A DNA stretch of 33,382 nucleotides from Paramacrobiotus richtersi (GCA_034698045.1 JAQGAU010000241.1:1-33382); one strand, 5' to 3'. Shown: positions 1 to 12,535, numbered from the stretch's first letter. The notes: a model not told the origin generated them from the letters alone. Numbers and translations: made by a program.

Positions 1-3000
1 CGATTGAATGTCATGCATATTGATGCATGGCACCTGCTGGACCGAAATGGCCAGAGGAATAAACTTGTCTTGTCTTGTAGAGTGTATACTAATATCAGTA
101 CAGGGCCGTCGAATTTCCTTAAAGCGTGACAGCGTCGTACTTGCTCACGTAGCAGGTTAATGCTGAACTTCCACCAGTAATAGTGTTTCAGTATTTCGAC
201 AGTGGCTGCAGCACATGGCACAATTTTTACGGACCACGGGTATTGCACCTAGCACTGGGGGCGCGGGTGCAGTATCCCGTGATCGTTAAAAAATGTGACA
301 TATCCTGCAGCCATTGTCGAAGTATCAATATTAACTGGTAATTACAACGAATGACACCACTAACTAACAGACCAGGTTAGCGGTGGAATAGGGTCCACCT
401 ACCGCTATGGCGCGAAAGAGGAACACGGGGGGGATTTCAAGAATTTGGCCTTCAAGTGAAGTATTTCAAATGTGTACGATTTCACCTTATCCACAGGATT
501 AATCGGCAGCTAAAAAGTGTGCTGTATTAAAAGTACTGTAACAGTTACCAGTCTAGTTTGACCTTTGCTGTCACAAGTACCCTATATCAGAGATATAACA
601 CTTAGATTGGTTGGTTATAAGCAGCTGATCGCATTGCTGAACGTCGCAAAAAGAGTAATAAAGCAGCGGGAGAGAAGGAGCAGCCGGCGCCAGTTCCAGC
701 GCATACGCTCGCAGCAGTACCGAGACTGTAGTGGCACCGTTACTGCCACAACTGGAGAACATCAACATCATGGACCGACAGAGAGCATCAACCTCGTGGA
801 TCCACAGGGCAGGCCCAATGCCCTGGTAATGCAGAACTGCCGCTGGATTGGGAAGACGAAGAAGCCGAAGCAATGGGCGAAACCCAAGCTGGTTTAGTCT
901 TATTGCAAAAACTTTCCCGCTTTTAGTGAGCTTTTACTTGTTGAGCTAACGCGTCCATCATCGACCTTAGAAATGTTTCCCTTAGGAACAAGCTTAATTC
1001 CTAAGCAAGAGACACTGAGAGCTGAGAGCCGTGTCCGATACAGTTTACTTAGTTAGTAGTCCGTTTTAGTTATCATTTAAGAGATACCGAGTGGCCGCGT
1101 TTGTCATTAAAAGCTTTTAATTGTACTAAAAGCTTCGAAACGCATGCCACAGACAACTACAAAAGGCATAGAAAACAATCAGTAACCTTGGCCGGAATCA
1201 GCGTTTCTGAGTTGTCAGCACACAGAAAAGCGCTGTGTGGAAATCCATGGCCTGTTTTCCTGTCCTGACTACCCGGAGCGGTGTTCACTCACTTCATTAG
1301 CAGCGTCCTTCACTCACTTGTCCGCGCGGATGCAGTTCACAGTCAGTTAGTGCACGAGAGAGAATTATTACCCGATGCCAAAAGCAGCACTTATGCTGAC
1401 TGACAGCTGTCTTACGGCGTGGTACCTACAGTCACTGCGGCTTACCCGAACGCTGGGAACTTGATTCGCCCATTCCATAGCACTAAATAGCATGCTCAAA
1501 TCACAGCTGCCGGCGAAAAATATACTGGGCAGGAAACGGAACGGGTATGCATTCAATAACGCCGACACGGTTGGATATCAACTGTTTCGGAAGAATATAG
1601 CGAAGCGGTCGGATATCTGAACCTCGCACGCGCTCTTATTGGGACCTGTATAGAGAAAAGGTGCATATTGGAGCGACCCCGTTTCTCGGTGGTATATGAC
1701 GTTTCCGAGTGCGCACAAATCGTAGATGCAATCTTCTCTGGGCGCGCCCATAGAGCACTGGATCTAGTTACCGCTATAGTTATCAGCGGTAACGGGCCCC
1801 GTTATAAACTCTTTGCTGTGCAGAGGCCCCAATTAGAACGTTTGCAAGATTGGCAAAGGTCCGGATTTAAAAACGTACAATATATGATCGTATATCGCTG
1901 CAGTCGCTGCAGCAAGAATCCAGCAAAACTGGGTTAGTTCGATCGAACGCCAAGATACGATGTAGCTGCGAGTGCTGTGCAAGTAGATCATAAGTTGCTT
2001 AGCGAATGCACTTGAGACTGACTACTGTTCGAACTGGATTCACCACATATTCGGCTGTACCTATGTAGGCGATCGATTGTCATATGATCTAATAATATTA
2101 TGGTCGATGTCGTTGTCGATAATACTGCCTTCATCTGGGCTCACATTCTTTGCAGTAGATTCTACTGCGCTCGGTTGCTTACAGCCACTTCTCTCGTAAC
2201 ACAAGGCCGCGGCCCGCATATAAATCACGATCGGGTGTTTTGCAATTCCGATGACTGCTTAACCTGCAACATACAAACGCCAAAACAACAACAAAACATC
2301 GAGAACACGTTGCAGTTTTTGATAATAAATTTTCGTCTTGCACGGCGAGACCGCGCATGGCAGAGGCACTATTTCGTGACCCCATGGTGAACCGAACTGA
2401 ACACTATTCCAGCAGCCTTTTTCGTCTCTAGGTTTAAGACGGACATCGACTACGCCGGCTAAACGGACAGCTATTACGATGACCTTTCATGCTCTAAGAG
2501 TACAGGAATGTAGGAGAACGTTCCTTCTTGTTACCTTACATACAGTGGCAAAGTAATACGTACCACCGTGATGCGAAGTAGACTGGCAGGTCTAGACAGC
2601 AACTGCCCTGCATGCGTACGAGTCTATCGGCGCTATAGCACAAAATCTGTGATTCAAGCGCGATTGTGACACACACAGGGATGGGTCTTTAAAGGAGTCA
2701 TTATCTAAGGATTTATGATTTTCTGAATCAAGCGGACATTACAGTATTCTTGGAAATACTGTTAATACCGCGCAAAACAGAAAACTTGAATTTCTTGCGG
2801 ATTACAAGGGACAAATGTAATGACTACGATACCGGCATGTGTTACGCATATAAAACAAAGTCGGACTACATGGACATACACATAGACTGGAGTAAACTGC
2901 TACAGTATATCACAATAGCACCGTAAACCTTTTATACGGAATGTGAGTGTGCTGTACATGCACTTTGCACATAAATATTAGCTTGCTGTTGTAGCTTATA

Positions 3001-3101
3001 AGGAATGGTTTCTTATTGATTAACCTAAGATTCTAGCATCAGTAACGTACAATTCAAGTAACTTTACACAAGAAAACAGCATAGATACCCTGTGTCTTCG
3101 A
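1..3101. other. Intergenic, no supported gene
   Basis: Only short open frames without family resemblance are seen, and codon texture and splice signals do not pick out a gene. The one stretch that stands out is the GC-richer 640-900 interval, listed separately. Confidence 0.5.
565..897 (+). other. Unassigned open frame, possible exon
   Basis: A 110-residue frame rich in Arg, Gln and Lys lies in a GC-richer island. A second plus-strand frame across about 666-830 is also open and ends just after a GTAATG that could serve as a splice donor (near 826). I recognise neither product. The region could be an exon of a gene extending out of view, a decayed copy, or chance. No start context or upstream acceptor decides between these. 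Confidence 0.15.
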
Positions 3102-3151
3102 GCGCGTATTGACTTGTGGTAGCCGAAGGTCTACCACAAGTCAATACGCGC
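3102..3151. repeat. Perfect 21-bp inverted repeat, 8-nt loop
   Basis: Positions 3102-3122 are the exact reverse complement of 3131-3151, separated by the loop CCGAAGGT (3123-3130). Arm sequence is GC-balanced, so this is not a simple-repeat artefact. A transcript would fold into an uninterrupted 21-bp stem, shorter than a typical metazoan pre-miRNA stem. It could be a young palindromic duplication, a foldback relic or a template-switch product. Confidence 0.9.
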
Positions 3152-4130
3152 AGTTGCGCCAGTTACGCGGCAGTTTTGCCACAATGCGGCTTTTACTCCA
3201 CTCACCACTGCTGGACCGTCGCGTTTTCTGGTCATCATGGGCAGAACGAATAACCTTGGGATTTCATCTGGAAGCTGTGCCATCTCACGTCATCGAGTTA
3301 ATTGCAGATCATTTGACAAGAACCCAGTAGCTCAACGGACTGTGTCAAGCGGGCATTCATTCTGATCAAGTGCCAGTAGCTGACAGCGAGGCAGTTCTGG
3401 TATGCAAAGCAAGTTAACCATGGCGTTGACCTCCTGTGTGCTTAGTTAATTTTCAGTATTTATGTATGATGTATAACTGTCGTACGACAAATGATACTTC
3501 ATACTAGAAACTTTATTGTAAATAATGCAGAACTTTCGTGCTCGTATAAATCACAAGTGCCGGTATCATCAAAACCGGAGTTGACTACCCCAACATATAT
3601 TGCCGACATCTTTCGAAACCCGCTGTCATGAACCTACAAGAGCCAATGCAAAAGTCACACCAATTTCATTTTTCAAGGTGCATAAGCGCTCGTCGGTGCT
3701 GCACCATCACGGGTTTCGAGGGCATGCATGAAACTAAATAAATATACTTAGCTATAGATACTGTACATAACCGAATATATATCCATGATCGAAATCGACT
3801 CGGCCTGTTCATTCATCATCTCCCAAGATTTACTCAAAGGAGCTCTGGGGACAAGTCTGATTGGATGAAATGCAATTCACTACTCCTTAGTTTTGTTCGC
3901 CTAAAGGCTAAATTCTTTATGCAGAAATGTTTCGAGCATTGTAAATGGTAATTATTTTATGGTATCGAACCATACACATCATTTTCATCGGTTATCTTCA
4001 GTTGCCGACGGAAAACGAATTACTTTTGGTAAGAAAGTTAGGGATCCCTAACAAAACAAATCAAGAAAAATCAACAAGTAAATGTTAGGATGTGTTAGTA
4101 TTTTTATTTTTAAATTCGTTTAGGATGAAG
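3152..4130. other. Intergenic, nothing recognised
   Basis: Mostly AT-rich sequence with short frames only (one at 3109-3330 starts inside the hairpin). No domain, splice pair or transposon end was recognised. Confidence 0.5.
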
Positions 4131-4740
4131 CCCCTGGGGCGCTTGATACGAGTTACCAAAGTACTTGTCCGATTTTTCAACCTCGTGGACGTTGCCACTC
4201 GTTGTCGGAACAAAGTACCTGCTGGAGATCGACAGACGTACCTCAAAAAGTTCTCGCTTGCCAAGGAAGAGGCCACACTTCTATCCAGAAGCAATTTCGA
4301 GTCAACCAGTACCCGACAGCGCAACCGGCGGACGAACCTGAACGCGGCGCTTCACTGGGTATTTGCGCACCGCGATGGAGACCAAAAGCACACATCAGGG
4401 GTTGGGAACGGGGATCTTGTGCTGAAGCCGTACTCGAACGAGCGCACCGATTCCGAAAGGCCTTCGCAGGACTGAACCCGTTTTCTGACAGATGCAAGCG
4501 ATACAGTTGCCGGCTCTACCATAACAACAAGTCCGCCGGTATGTCGATGCGATTGCGGCGAAAGTATAGTGGAACGACAACTTGGACGACGTGATGGTCC
4601 AAGCCTTCGCGAGGCGCTGTACGTTCTACAATAATTTCTGTAAATTCTGGCTGGGACGTTGGAAGCTGGCACAGCAGGAAAAGTCGCTAACAGCAACGAT
4701 GTCGAGCACAAACTGCGACCGGAGCGGATCAAATACAATT
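4131..4740. other. GC-richer stretch with overlapping open frames
   Basis: Two plus-strand frames (4092-4475, 4202-4594) and a minus-strand frame (4352-4747) are open together for more than 350 nt. The plus products are basic and rich in Arg and Ser; none resembles a family I know. Several frames being open at once reflects few A/T-rich stop codons in GC-richer DNA, so openness is weak evidence. It may be a decayed coding copy of a host gene or mobile element. Confidence 0.2.
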
Positions 4741-4747
4741 GCAACAA

Positions 4748-5689
4748 TCACTAAATAACTATGCTACAGTATGTACAACACATCCCACCCACGTGCTTTA
4801 CTGATGCGCTCCTGTACGTATTAGAACAGTTACGGGGCGAGGATTTCCGGGAACTTCATGCAGACAATGACGTTACCCGTACCAAACGTGAGTGCGCGTA
4901 AAAAAAGAAAACTAATGGTGATAAAAAAGAAAAGCGCTTCAACTTGAAAGTACATAGATTGTACAGTCAAGGATTATGGACTGCATGGAACTCAATGGAA
5001 GAAAGGACTGGGTCGCAGGAAGGTTATGAAGACGGGCCGGGAAAGTTATGTGGGAAGCAATATAATAGACGGTAAGATACGGTTACTGCATAATAGCGGG
5101 ATAACGAAGCTGTATAAAAGTAAATAACAACACCAGAAACTCCAGGCTACAGTCCTTCTCCAGAACGAGAAGATCTACTCCTTATCCAGTAGACTTGCCG
5201 ATAAGGCACTGGTAATGGATAACGCACCCGCTGATATGCCAGTGTAACTGCATAGAGCACACCAGATAAGTTATAATTCCTGTTCGCTACTGACAGAACT
5301 GAAGCCAAGCATAAACTCTCAGTATCGCGAAACAGATCAACAACAACTCTTTCGAAAGAGAAACGGTCTTCCCACAATAGAATTCTAACGTTCTTAAATG
5401 GTGTGGTTCAAAGACGCATAAGTCGCCAGATTGTTATGTGCTGCAACGGCGAAAAGTAGCATTACCACGCAGCTACGCTACAACGATTCGGCCATCCCAG
5501 TCTCTTCTGTTTCGATGCCATAAAGTTGGGTCAGGAAAACAGTATATAGCACCAGCCGGAAGATGACCTCTACCAACTGACTCTCTTATAAGGATTTTAC
5601 ACATCGACTTGGGAAAAGCGGATTTTTTAGTAGTTTCTCTACAAATGCTAGAGCTGCCAGTGAAAAGTATCCATGGACTGCGCGGTCCC
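4748..5689. other. Intergenic, nothing recognised
   Basis: Short frames only; no domain, repeat or element boundary seen. Confidence 0.5.
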
Positions 5690-6120
5690 CAATGAGGCGG
5701 TATATCAAGTTTGACGAAGCAGCTTCAGACATTCTAGATTTCAAAGCAAGACTGGTCGAATGCAGCTGGCAATGTTACTGTGGCGCAATTTTGGGTTCGG
5801 ATGCAGGTTTCTAATGCGCGAAGTGAGAACTCAAACTCTCGTCAAGGATGGGCAGATAAATGCGAAATCGTCGAGTCCGTTAGCGATAGCCGAGATGGAC
5901 CTATTACTTACCTGATTGGAGAACGCTGCGCTTTATTGTTCCAAATATCAGTAAGGCAGGGGTTGACAACGTGCATCGTCAGTCATCCGATTCTGTTTGC
6001 ACCATGACTGTGACCACGATGATGTCGATATAGTGCTGATGTACGCGCTTGAAATGCTGATAAACATCATGCTCAGCAAGTGGATGAAAAGTGTTGTGGA
6101 TCCTGAGAAAAGCACCTGTG
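5690..6120 (+). mobile_element. Possible reverse-transcriptase remnant
   Basis: Near 5,945-6,005 the plus strand reads SVRQG followed by a segment ending in PILFAP, like the VRQG...SPLLF motif of retroelement reverse transcriptases. Just downstream, 6,010-6,115 reads DDVDIVL and then LSKWMKSV with PEKS, like the catalytic-DD segment and the following helix (LSxWxxxxG...PEKT). The order and spacing fit the palm domain. The catalytic tyrosine-alanine pair is not recognisable and the element is clearly broken and old. A LINE-type origin is most likely; the class cannot be settled by eye. Confidence 0.35.
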
Positions 6121-6395
6121 GAGACTATCGCCATTCTGAGATATCGGCTCATATCGGCAGCCACAAACGTTCCTTATTGCTGACGCCCTGTAGTATTGTA
6201 TTGTCCCAGTAATTCGAACCAGACGCTAGTTTACACTGCATTACCTGCACACGAATTTCCTGGTTGCTACGCTACTAGTAATATTGTCTTACGCCAAGCT
6301 GGCCGCGTGAGTCCGGTTTTACGACGTAAACCTAGCGCACTTGTTGTACGTTATTTGTTTGTATGTGTACTTTACGAAACACACCGTACAGAAAG

Positions 6396-6537
6396 GAAAA
6401 CGGGGAGTCAGTGCATAACATCCGGCAAAAAATGTTTGTGTATATTTTGTAATTAATACACATACGACTATGCGAATTAATTACAAAATATAAACAACAT
6501 TTTTTTTCCAGGTTTTATGCACTGACACCACGTTTTA
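6396..6537. repeat. Hairpin with about 60-bp imperfect arms
   Basis: The left arm (6396-6457) and right arm (6474-6537) are reverse complements with a few mismatches and small gaps; the inner part around TTTTGTAATTAAT is exact. The loop is about 17 nt. The shape fits a small foldback or MITE-like relic. I could not find a convincing target-site duplication. Confidence 0.75.
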
Positions 6538-6753
6538 CTTTAACGTGGTATGGGAAAAGATGCGTCGTATACTCTGAAGTACAGTATAATCTGCAAGCAA
6601 CAATCGATCGAAAAAACAACTGTTTGTTTGTCAGTGGTCGTTGCTTTGGTTCTTCGCAATGAGTAAATGCTAAAAATGATGACAATGGCCAGTGTTTTGT
6701 TCTCTCGGAGCAAGATATTTGCTTTGTTCAGAATGCATTCAGCAGAATAATAC

Positions 6754-7363
6754 TTTTTTTTTTAATGGGTTATCCCTGATTTAACATAAATTCACAGTAT
6801 GCGATGCAATCAAATGAAAAAGTTATTCCTGTTAGCACGACACGCGTGGCTTCATCGGGTCTTTTACCATCCTCGCGCACGTAGCCAGCCGGTTCTGGGC
6901 AGGCTTCGATTCCGGCGTTCCGTAGTGATCGTAGCACAACATCGTTTACGCAGTTATGGCGTGACTTCCATAGGCCAGCACTCATTCTGCAGGACAGCCC
7001 ATGTAGTCCATCATCCGTCACTTCCTTTCCGCAGTTATCGCAATGATGTCGCTCGACAATCTTTGCTCCCAGCCAAACACCGACGCATATCCTGAAAGAC
7101 TGATCATCCAGCCAGTTCCCAAACATTTTTGATGGGAGAGCATTCAGCCAGCATCCGGCATATTTCGTGCTAACCGCGCGTAGACGGGCAACAGTTCGCG
7201 GGTTGTTACCGGCTTCATCCCACAAACGGACAACATCCCTGGATAGAATAGCCTCATCCCAGACACATTGGTGGACACGCGCAAGCTCCAACGGCACATC
7301 CTCACAATGACTTATCTGCTTCCATACATTCGTCGCTCCCTTACATACATGGTCGTTTAAATG
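6754..7363 (-). mobile_element. 5'-truncated retroelement ORF C-terminus with poly-A
   Basis: Minus-strand protein of about 200 residues resembling the C-terminal part of a large reverse-transcriptase polyprotein found in many invertebrate genomes. It has a CDNC...GLHGLSC zinc-knuckle (C-x2-C-H-C pattern, about 6,985-7,045) and then EPAGYVREDGKRPD (about 6,850-6,890). This pairs a CCHC finger with a (K/R)PD motif of restriction-like endonucleases, as at the end of R2/HERO/NeSL-type LINEs. No polymerase palm lies upstream, so the copy is 5'-truncated. A run of ten T at 6754-6763 is a poly-A tail in minus orientation, as expected for target-primed insertion. The open frame extends to 7495, but the N-terminal 45 residues do not look like the family. 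The exact clade is uncertain. Confidence 0.7.
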
Positions 7364-7499
7364 CGTTGTTCTATAAACATTGGTATTTTCTTCGTTTTTT
7401 TCGTGTTTCCATTTTTTGCAGCGCCTTTGAAATAGTTTATAACGGATGATACATACAGTAGTAGCGGCTTGTTTGGGGACTAAATAAATATCCAATATA

Positions 7500-9915
7500 A
7501 ATTAAGCCCACTAGGCAGCAGAGCTCACTAAGCAGTACTTGCTGGCAAACAAAATAAAGTAATTGTAAAGACTCGGAAACCAGGTGACACTGCAATATTC
7601 TTAAATTTCCGCTCGTCATTCCTTGTATGTCTCCAACTTTAATTTGCATATCCTGAATGTGCCCCTGGAAGTGGCATATACCTTAACTCCGGTATATGCA
7701 TGGCGAGTTCTTCATTCCGCTCTGAGCGAAAAGGGCAAGGTCATTCATTTCAAAAGAGAAACACACAACTAGTACTAGCGCTTCCAAAAACATGATAGAT
7801 TGAACAGCAATTCGAACGCAGCTGAATTCTGTGAGAAATTTTAGAGGCTCGTATAGTATCTCAGCGCTTGTTTTCGTTGTCTGCTGCGGTATTAACAAAG
7901 CTGCAAATTTGCAACTGGGAAAAAATTATTAGACATAAAATCATGTTAGCGAAAACAATGACTCGCAAACTAAGTACTATTTTGGTTAACAGAATACTGG
8001 CAATTTAGTTGTCAGCTTCCTGAGAGATCTCTCTAGATAACGAAATAATCCGGGCTCCTCAGTCATTGTCGGTTATTTTGTTTTTGCTTCACGTCTTTTT
8101 GATTTGAAGAATGTACCGTCTAAAGATGACAAACCAAAGGAAGTACCAAAGCAAGACATTTATTTGTTCAACACATTTACTGCTTGGATTTTCTGCATAA
8201 TATACAAACGCTATGTACTGTTTTTGCATTGCACAGCTGCTGCACTGTTTGCATTTTGACCTCTTTGCTGTGGCTCCGTTCAGTTTTTATGTTTTGGAAG
8301 AATACCAAACAGTCTGATTCAACCTAATTAATGGGTGCTCAGCGTTGCCATTTTTTTGGAAGAATGTCTTCAACAGACGGGTTCCGATCTCTTGTGAAAA
8401 AAATAGCAAATATGTCGTCGAAGTTGGGTGAAGCGTGTACCGTACGGTGCGCGGTCGCGCCTTGTCGAAAGTGCTGTTAGGGAAGCTGGTTCGCCGTTCG
8501 CACAGCGTATCTGCATTGTACCGACACGAATACCGTATCAGAATTCAATTCAAGGTCTAGATTCAGTATCGGATCTTACGGCTGCATCATCAGATTTCCA
8601 TATACTACGTTAACATGGTTGTAATCATTTTATAATTAAAAGCACTAAATATTACAGTCTAGTTAATTAAGGGCAATACATCTTCAAAGTTTGTAGAATC
8701 TGGACACATTTCAAGACTGCGCGCTGAGACGAAGAACACCAGGAAAGAATCGCTATACAATAAATCAGAATTTATATTAGCGTAATTAAATGACCAATGG
8801 TGATATGTGTACAGTGGTGGCTCCATTATTGTAATACTGCATTATTATTCCGGTGGTTTACAGACGATTTACAGGAACAGATAGCGCATCTGTACTGTTT
8901 GGCCCTAGATCCACTCCAGTAAACCAGCTCGGTGGTGTTTGGCTGTCGCATACAAGTATATCTTACAGAGACACCTGCAAAATGTTGTTTACAAGATCTT
9001 GTGAAATCATATATGGTTCAAACTGAACAAAATGTATTCTTGATATTTAGGGGCTCACAATCAGGCTACTTCTTCGCTTTACATGATAACCTGATTCTAC
9101 ATACTTTAAAACTGATTTTAAAATGAATGCGTTAGTTTTGGTCAGTGCGCAAATGCTTATGAGCTTGTGCAACATTGGTAACACACAGCAACAAAGTTTG
9201 TTTCCAGCGCACTCTAATTCAAGCTTGAACAAGAGCACTTCCTCGAAATCGCTGTTCCCTACGTTGCTTTTAAGAACCTTGCACGTAATATTCAGTTGGC
9301 GAGATCTACGGGTACCGTAATAATACTAATGGAACAGTTCAATTCGGAAGCTGCTGACTTTATAGCTCTTGGCGAAGAAAAATATGTCGAATTATTCTGT
9401 TAATCAACATGCACCCTAGCCCATTGATTTTTTTATGTTGCGTCTTAATGGTCAACCAAACTGAAGAACGTGCATTATTTGTCCGTGGTTTGCTTCTTTA
9501 TTAATCTTTCTTATTAAACACTTTTTCATTTTATTTCTTCAAAGCAGGAAGCCGGCTTTTAGAATTCTGAATCCATATATATTTCCAGATACATACGTTC
9601 TCACCACCTGGCACAGCGTATGCACATCTTACCAGACCTACTGTTTGTGCAGCATATTAAAATCTGTATGTACAATTCCGAATAAACGCACGAGGGGGAA
9701 AATTTTACTGACGACTCAACCGGAAACGAATCTTCACTTATTATGATACCACTTTATGAACCCTGTACTTTGCTTATCTGGTACGAATTGATTCTATAAT
9801 ATTTATGCTATGCAAGTGCGTACGGATTCAACCGGGTTCGAAACGATGTCGTGCTTACCCATAACCACACGCTTGATCGAACAGTGCATGTTGCATACTG
9901 CATAGTCTGTTGTTG
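7500..9915. other. Gene A upstream region, partly duplicated upstream of B
   Basis: No gene recognised. Short blocks recur upstream of gene B: about 8,490-8,525 (CGTATCTGCATTGTACCG) resembles 12,835-12,860, and about 9,018-9,040 (TGGTTCAAACTGAACAAAAT) resembles 13,837-13,860. A block near 9,700-9,770 resembles both 13,340-13,440 and 19,350-19,415. These are remnants of the duplication that built the array, rearranged and interrupted between copies. Confidence 0.5.
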
Positions 9916-9970
9916 CTTTCCTCCGCTGTCATTCCAGCACGCATGCTGAATTTCTAAACAAGCGCATCCA
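9916..9970 (+). promoter_or_regulatory. Conserved 5' block of gene A
   Basis: About 50 nt with a shared core (CCTCC, then GCATGCTGAA, then CGCATCC) recurs at 14,901-14,948 before gene B and 19,549-19,598 before gene C. It lies 130-155 nt before the chosen ATG in each case. Constant distance while the rest of the upstream DNA has drifted suggests core promoter or 5' UTR. There is no recognised named element. Confidence 0.4.
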
Positions 9971-10070
9971 CAATGCAATGCTTTACTTCCGTCTTTCGTT
10001 GAAGTTCCGGTCCTTGAAATGTAGAAGGGGGAGCCGAATAACAAGCGACCTACTAGCTCATTTCTTAAAG

Positions 10071-12452
10071 ATGCTGGAAGACGATTTTTGGCACTGGAGT
10101 GCTGTGGATGTTGAGGGGGAAAACGGGTTGATTCGTCGCGGTATGGTTACAGACATGGACGCACAGTGTGGCTGTACAGTCGATTTTGGTTATCCGGAAC
10201 ACCGCGCAGACCTAATACCAACTAATAAATGTTGGCAGCGATACCGTAATCGTGATTTCTTTCCCGGAAGTTCTGTGGAAGTACTAATGCGCCCCTCGCC
10301 GGATCAGCCGTGGTGTTGGTTTCCCTCCAAGATCCTTGCTGGTCCTTTTGGGGAATACGCTTTTGTTGCCATTGACGTCGCGGGTGAAACTGTGGAAAAT
10401 ATTGTGCCGTTGACAAGAACTGGGTGCTTACCAGAAAGGAAACGCCCATTTAAGTGCTACAAATTTGATGTGGATCTGCCAAGTGAACAGCAATTACTGA
10501 CTCTGACAAAACGAAAGGATTTCTTCCGAATTTGGAATCAATGCACTAAAACAGTGGGGATAGAAGTTAATCAGAATAAGCTGACCTATTTAATCCGGGG
10601 TGATTATAACCGCATAGCAAAATTTCAATGGGTAAGTAATCTATCACGTTTTGAGAATGATAATAATATTCTAAGTGCGGTATTACTCGTTACGTTGTAG
10701 ACTGTAGTAATAACGAGTGTACTGGTCGATCCAGAATTTCTTTCACCTACGTAGATCACTGCCTAGATGTGGTGATCACATTTTTAGCTATCAGTCCACT
10801 AAAAGTACAGATTTTATCAATGGTTCTCTCAGTACAACTGAATTCACCGGTTTAAATTTAAGAAAAAACTCTTCAGTTACGAGTCGATCATTATTGAGAA
10901 CCTTAAACCCGGTTCACAATTGCTTGATTTTGTTTTCCGCAGACAGATTCCTGGATAAGGACCCTCATCCATTCGTCCACACACACGAAACCATCTGCAT
11001 CTGCTAGATGCAGGACTTTTACAGGCCCTTGTCGTCGCCCTTGTAATTCGGTAAGCACTTAATTCAGAATTATCAATAAATGTCACGCGTTCGTGAGCAG
11101 TGCTAACAATATCCCCTCTTGTTTTAGGAGAACCCCTCGAACATGCTTCACCCGCTCCAGACTCCTTTATCTTGCATTAACAGAGTACTGCCAGCCGAAA
11201 TGATACTGAAAACGTTTTCGTTCCTGGATGTGGACGAGCAGATCAAGTGCCGGCGCGTTTGTCAGAAATGGAACGATCTGCTGAAATCAGTGAGGCGAGT
11301 GGAGATCTGCCTGTTTAAATACGGCGAACAGCACGAGCTGGCCTTGACCGTCCACAAAGTCGTCACCAATGCCACACAAATACTGGTGTTAACCGGTAAC
11401 TATCCTCACGCATATGGCATTAAGTTTCTGCCTCGTTTCCGCACAGTGATCGCAATGTTAGAAGCCAAAAACATCAGAGTACTGGTAATTGTGATTGCCC
11501 ATCGGGCTATCTGGGCGGATGATCTCTTGGACTACTCCGACACGTTCCACCTAACATTTCGCACAGAATGGACTGCTGTCTGCGAGAAGCTGGTCCTTGA
11601 AAACTTGACCTTGCGGGCTTTGTTCGAAGCGCAAGACGAAGAGAATCGGGTGGAGGAAGTGGATGTTGACTTTGATTCTGGTTGTTATGACCGGTATTAT
11701 GAGGATGTATGTGGGGTGGTGTTGAACATCGTTAAGGGAGTGATCAACACCAATAAAGAAGATAAAGTGGAAGCTGTATTGAATATCTTGGAGGAAGTAT
11801 GTCCGGAAATGGATTCTGTTCGACATCATGCCGTTCGATTTCTTGAAGCTGATCTAGCAGCAGTTTGCCGGAAAGGTTCTTCGGAGCGGCAAATGAGTGT
11901 TTTAAAGGTGAGAGTGTGTACGATTTGCTCATCCGGGAAACAGCCCCATTAATTACCTGCTTGAATTAGTTGAATATACGAGAAAATCAGTCGCCCGCTA
12001 ATTCCACCCGGCTAGCAGCGATTTCTAATTTAACTCACCTGTGATACTGTCAAGTGAACAACCGCGTAGGATGTGTCGGAAATAAGGATCGCCGAAAAAG
12101 AGCAATTACTTGGCAACCGCCTCTCTCGCGAACGTAGACCTAGTAATTCGGGGGTCACTCTGAAGTAACGTAGGAACGGACACACTGCTGGCAACTAATT
12201 GTTCGAACATTTTTAGATGCTGCGAAATGGCAGCCAGATGATGTCAGATTGTGTTCGAATGGTGAATGGAACCCCAATAACTTGGCTGGCATCGCACTTG
12301 GGTCGTTACGGAAAGTAACGGTACTGGCGCTTCGCTACCATCTGGCAGAAAGATACCGGGTTCGCCATGACGCGGTCGAGGTGGGCGAACCATGGCAACC
12401 CTCTCGTTCTTATCGGTACGGCGATTACGGCGAGGGTTACGATTCCGAATAG
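10071..12452 (+). CDS. Gene A: FMRP-like Agenet/KH0 plus F-box protein
   Basis: Exons: 10071-10631, 10943-11050, 11128-11917, 12217-12452, giving about 564 residues. Residues 11-55 and 67-120 read like the two Agenet/Tudor domains of FMRP (VDVEG...VDFG...LIP; SSVEV...PWCWFPSKIL). Residues 128-178 resemble the FMRP KH0 motif (DLPSEQQ...KDFFRIW...). Residues 239-283 are an F-box (LPAEMILKTFSFLDVDEQIK, then RRVCQKWNDLL), which in known proteins binds SKP1 in SCF ubiquitin ligases. The remainder is a family-specific domain (AIWADDLLDYSD), presumably for the target. All introns have GT-AG ends. The start was chosen by alignment with B and C; in-frame ATGs at 9973-9980 would lengthen the N-terminus. 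Oddity: the donor matching that of B (after 11907) puts exon 4 out of frame by one base, whereas a GTACGA donor after 11917 restores it. Role inferred: a reader of methylated protein or RNA-protein that directs ubiquitination. Confidence 0.8.
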
Positions 12453-12535
12453 CATGATGGTCTCGTCTGTAGTCTGTTACCGTTAATTTTTTTGCGTGAA
12501 GTGCCATTCTAACTGAATCTTGCCTACTTACATTC

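Noticed and set aside
571-873. 100-residue minus-strand open frame
   Set aside because: It mirrors the GC-rich plus-strand frame, has no splice or start support and no family resemblance.
9973-10070. Upstream in-frame ATGs of gene A as the true start
   Set aside because: B and C have no counterpart of the extra 31 residues and start at the position of 10071; not fully excluded.
10222-10449. Minus-strand open frame across exon 1 of gene A (and similar ones over B and C)
   Set aside because: Shadow of strongly conserved plus-strand coding sequence.
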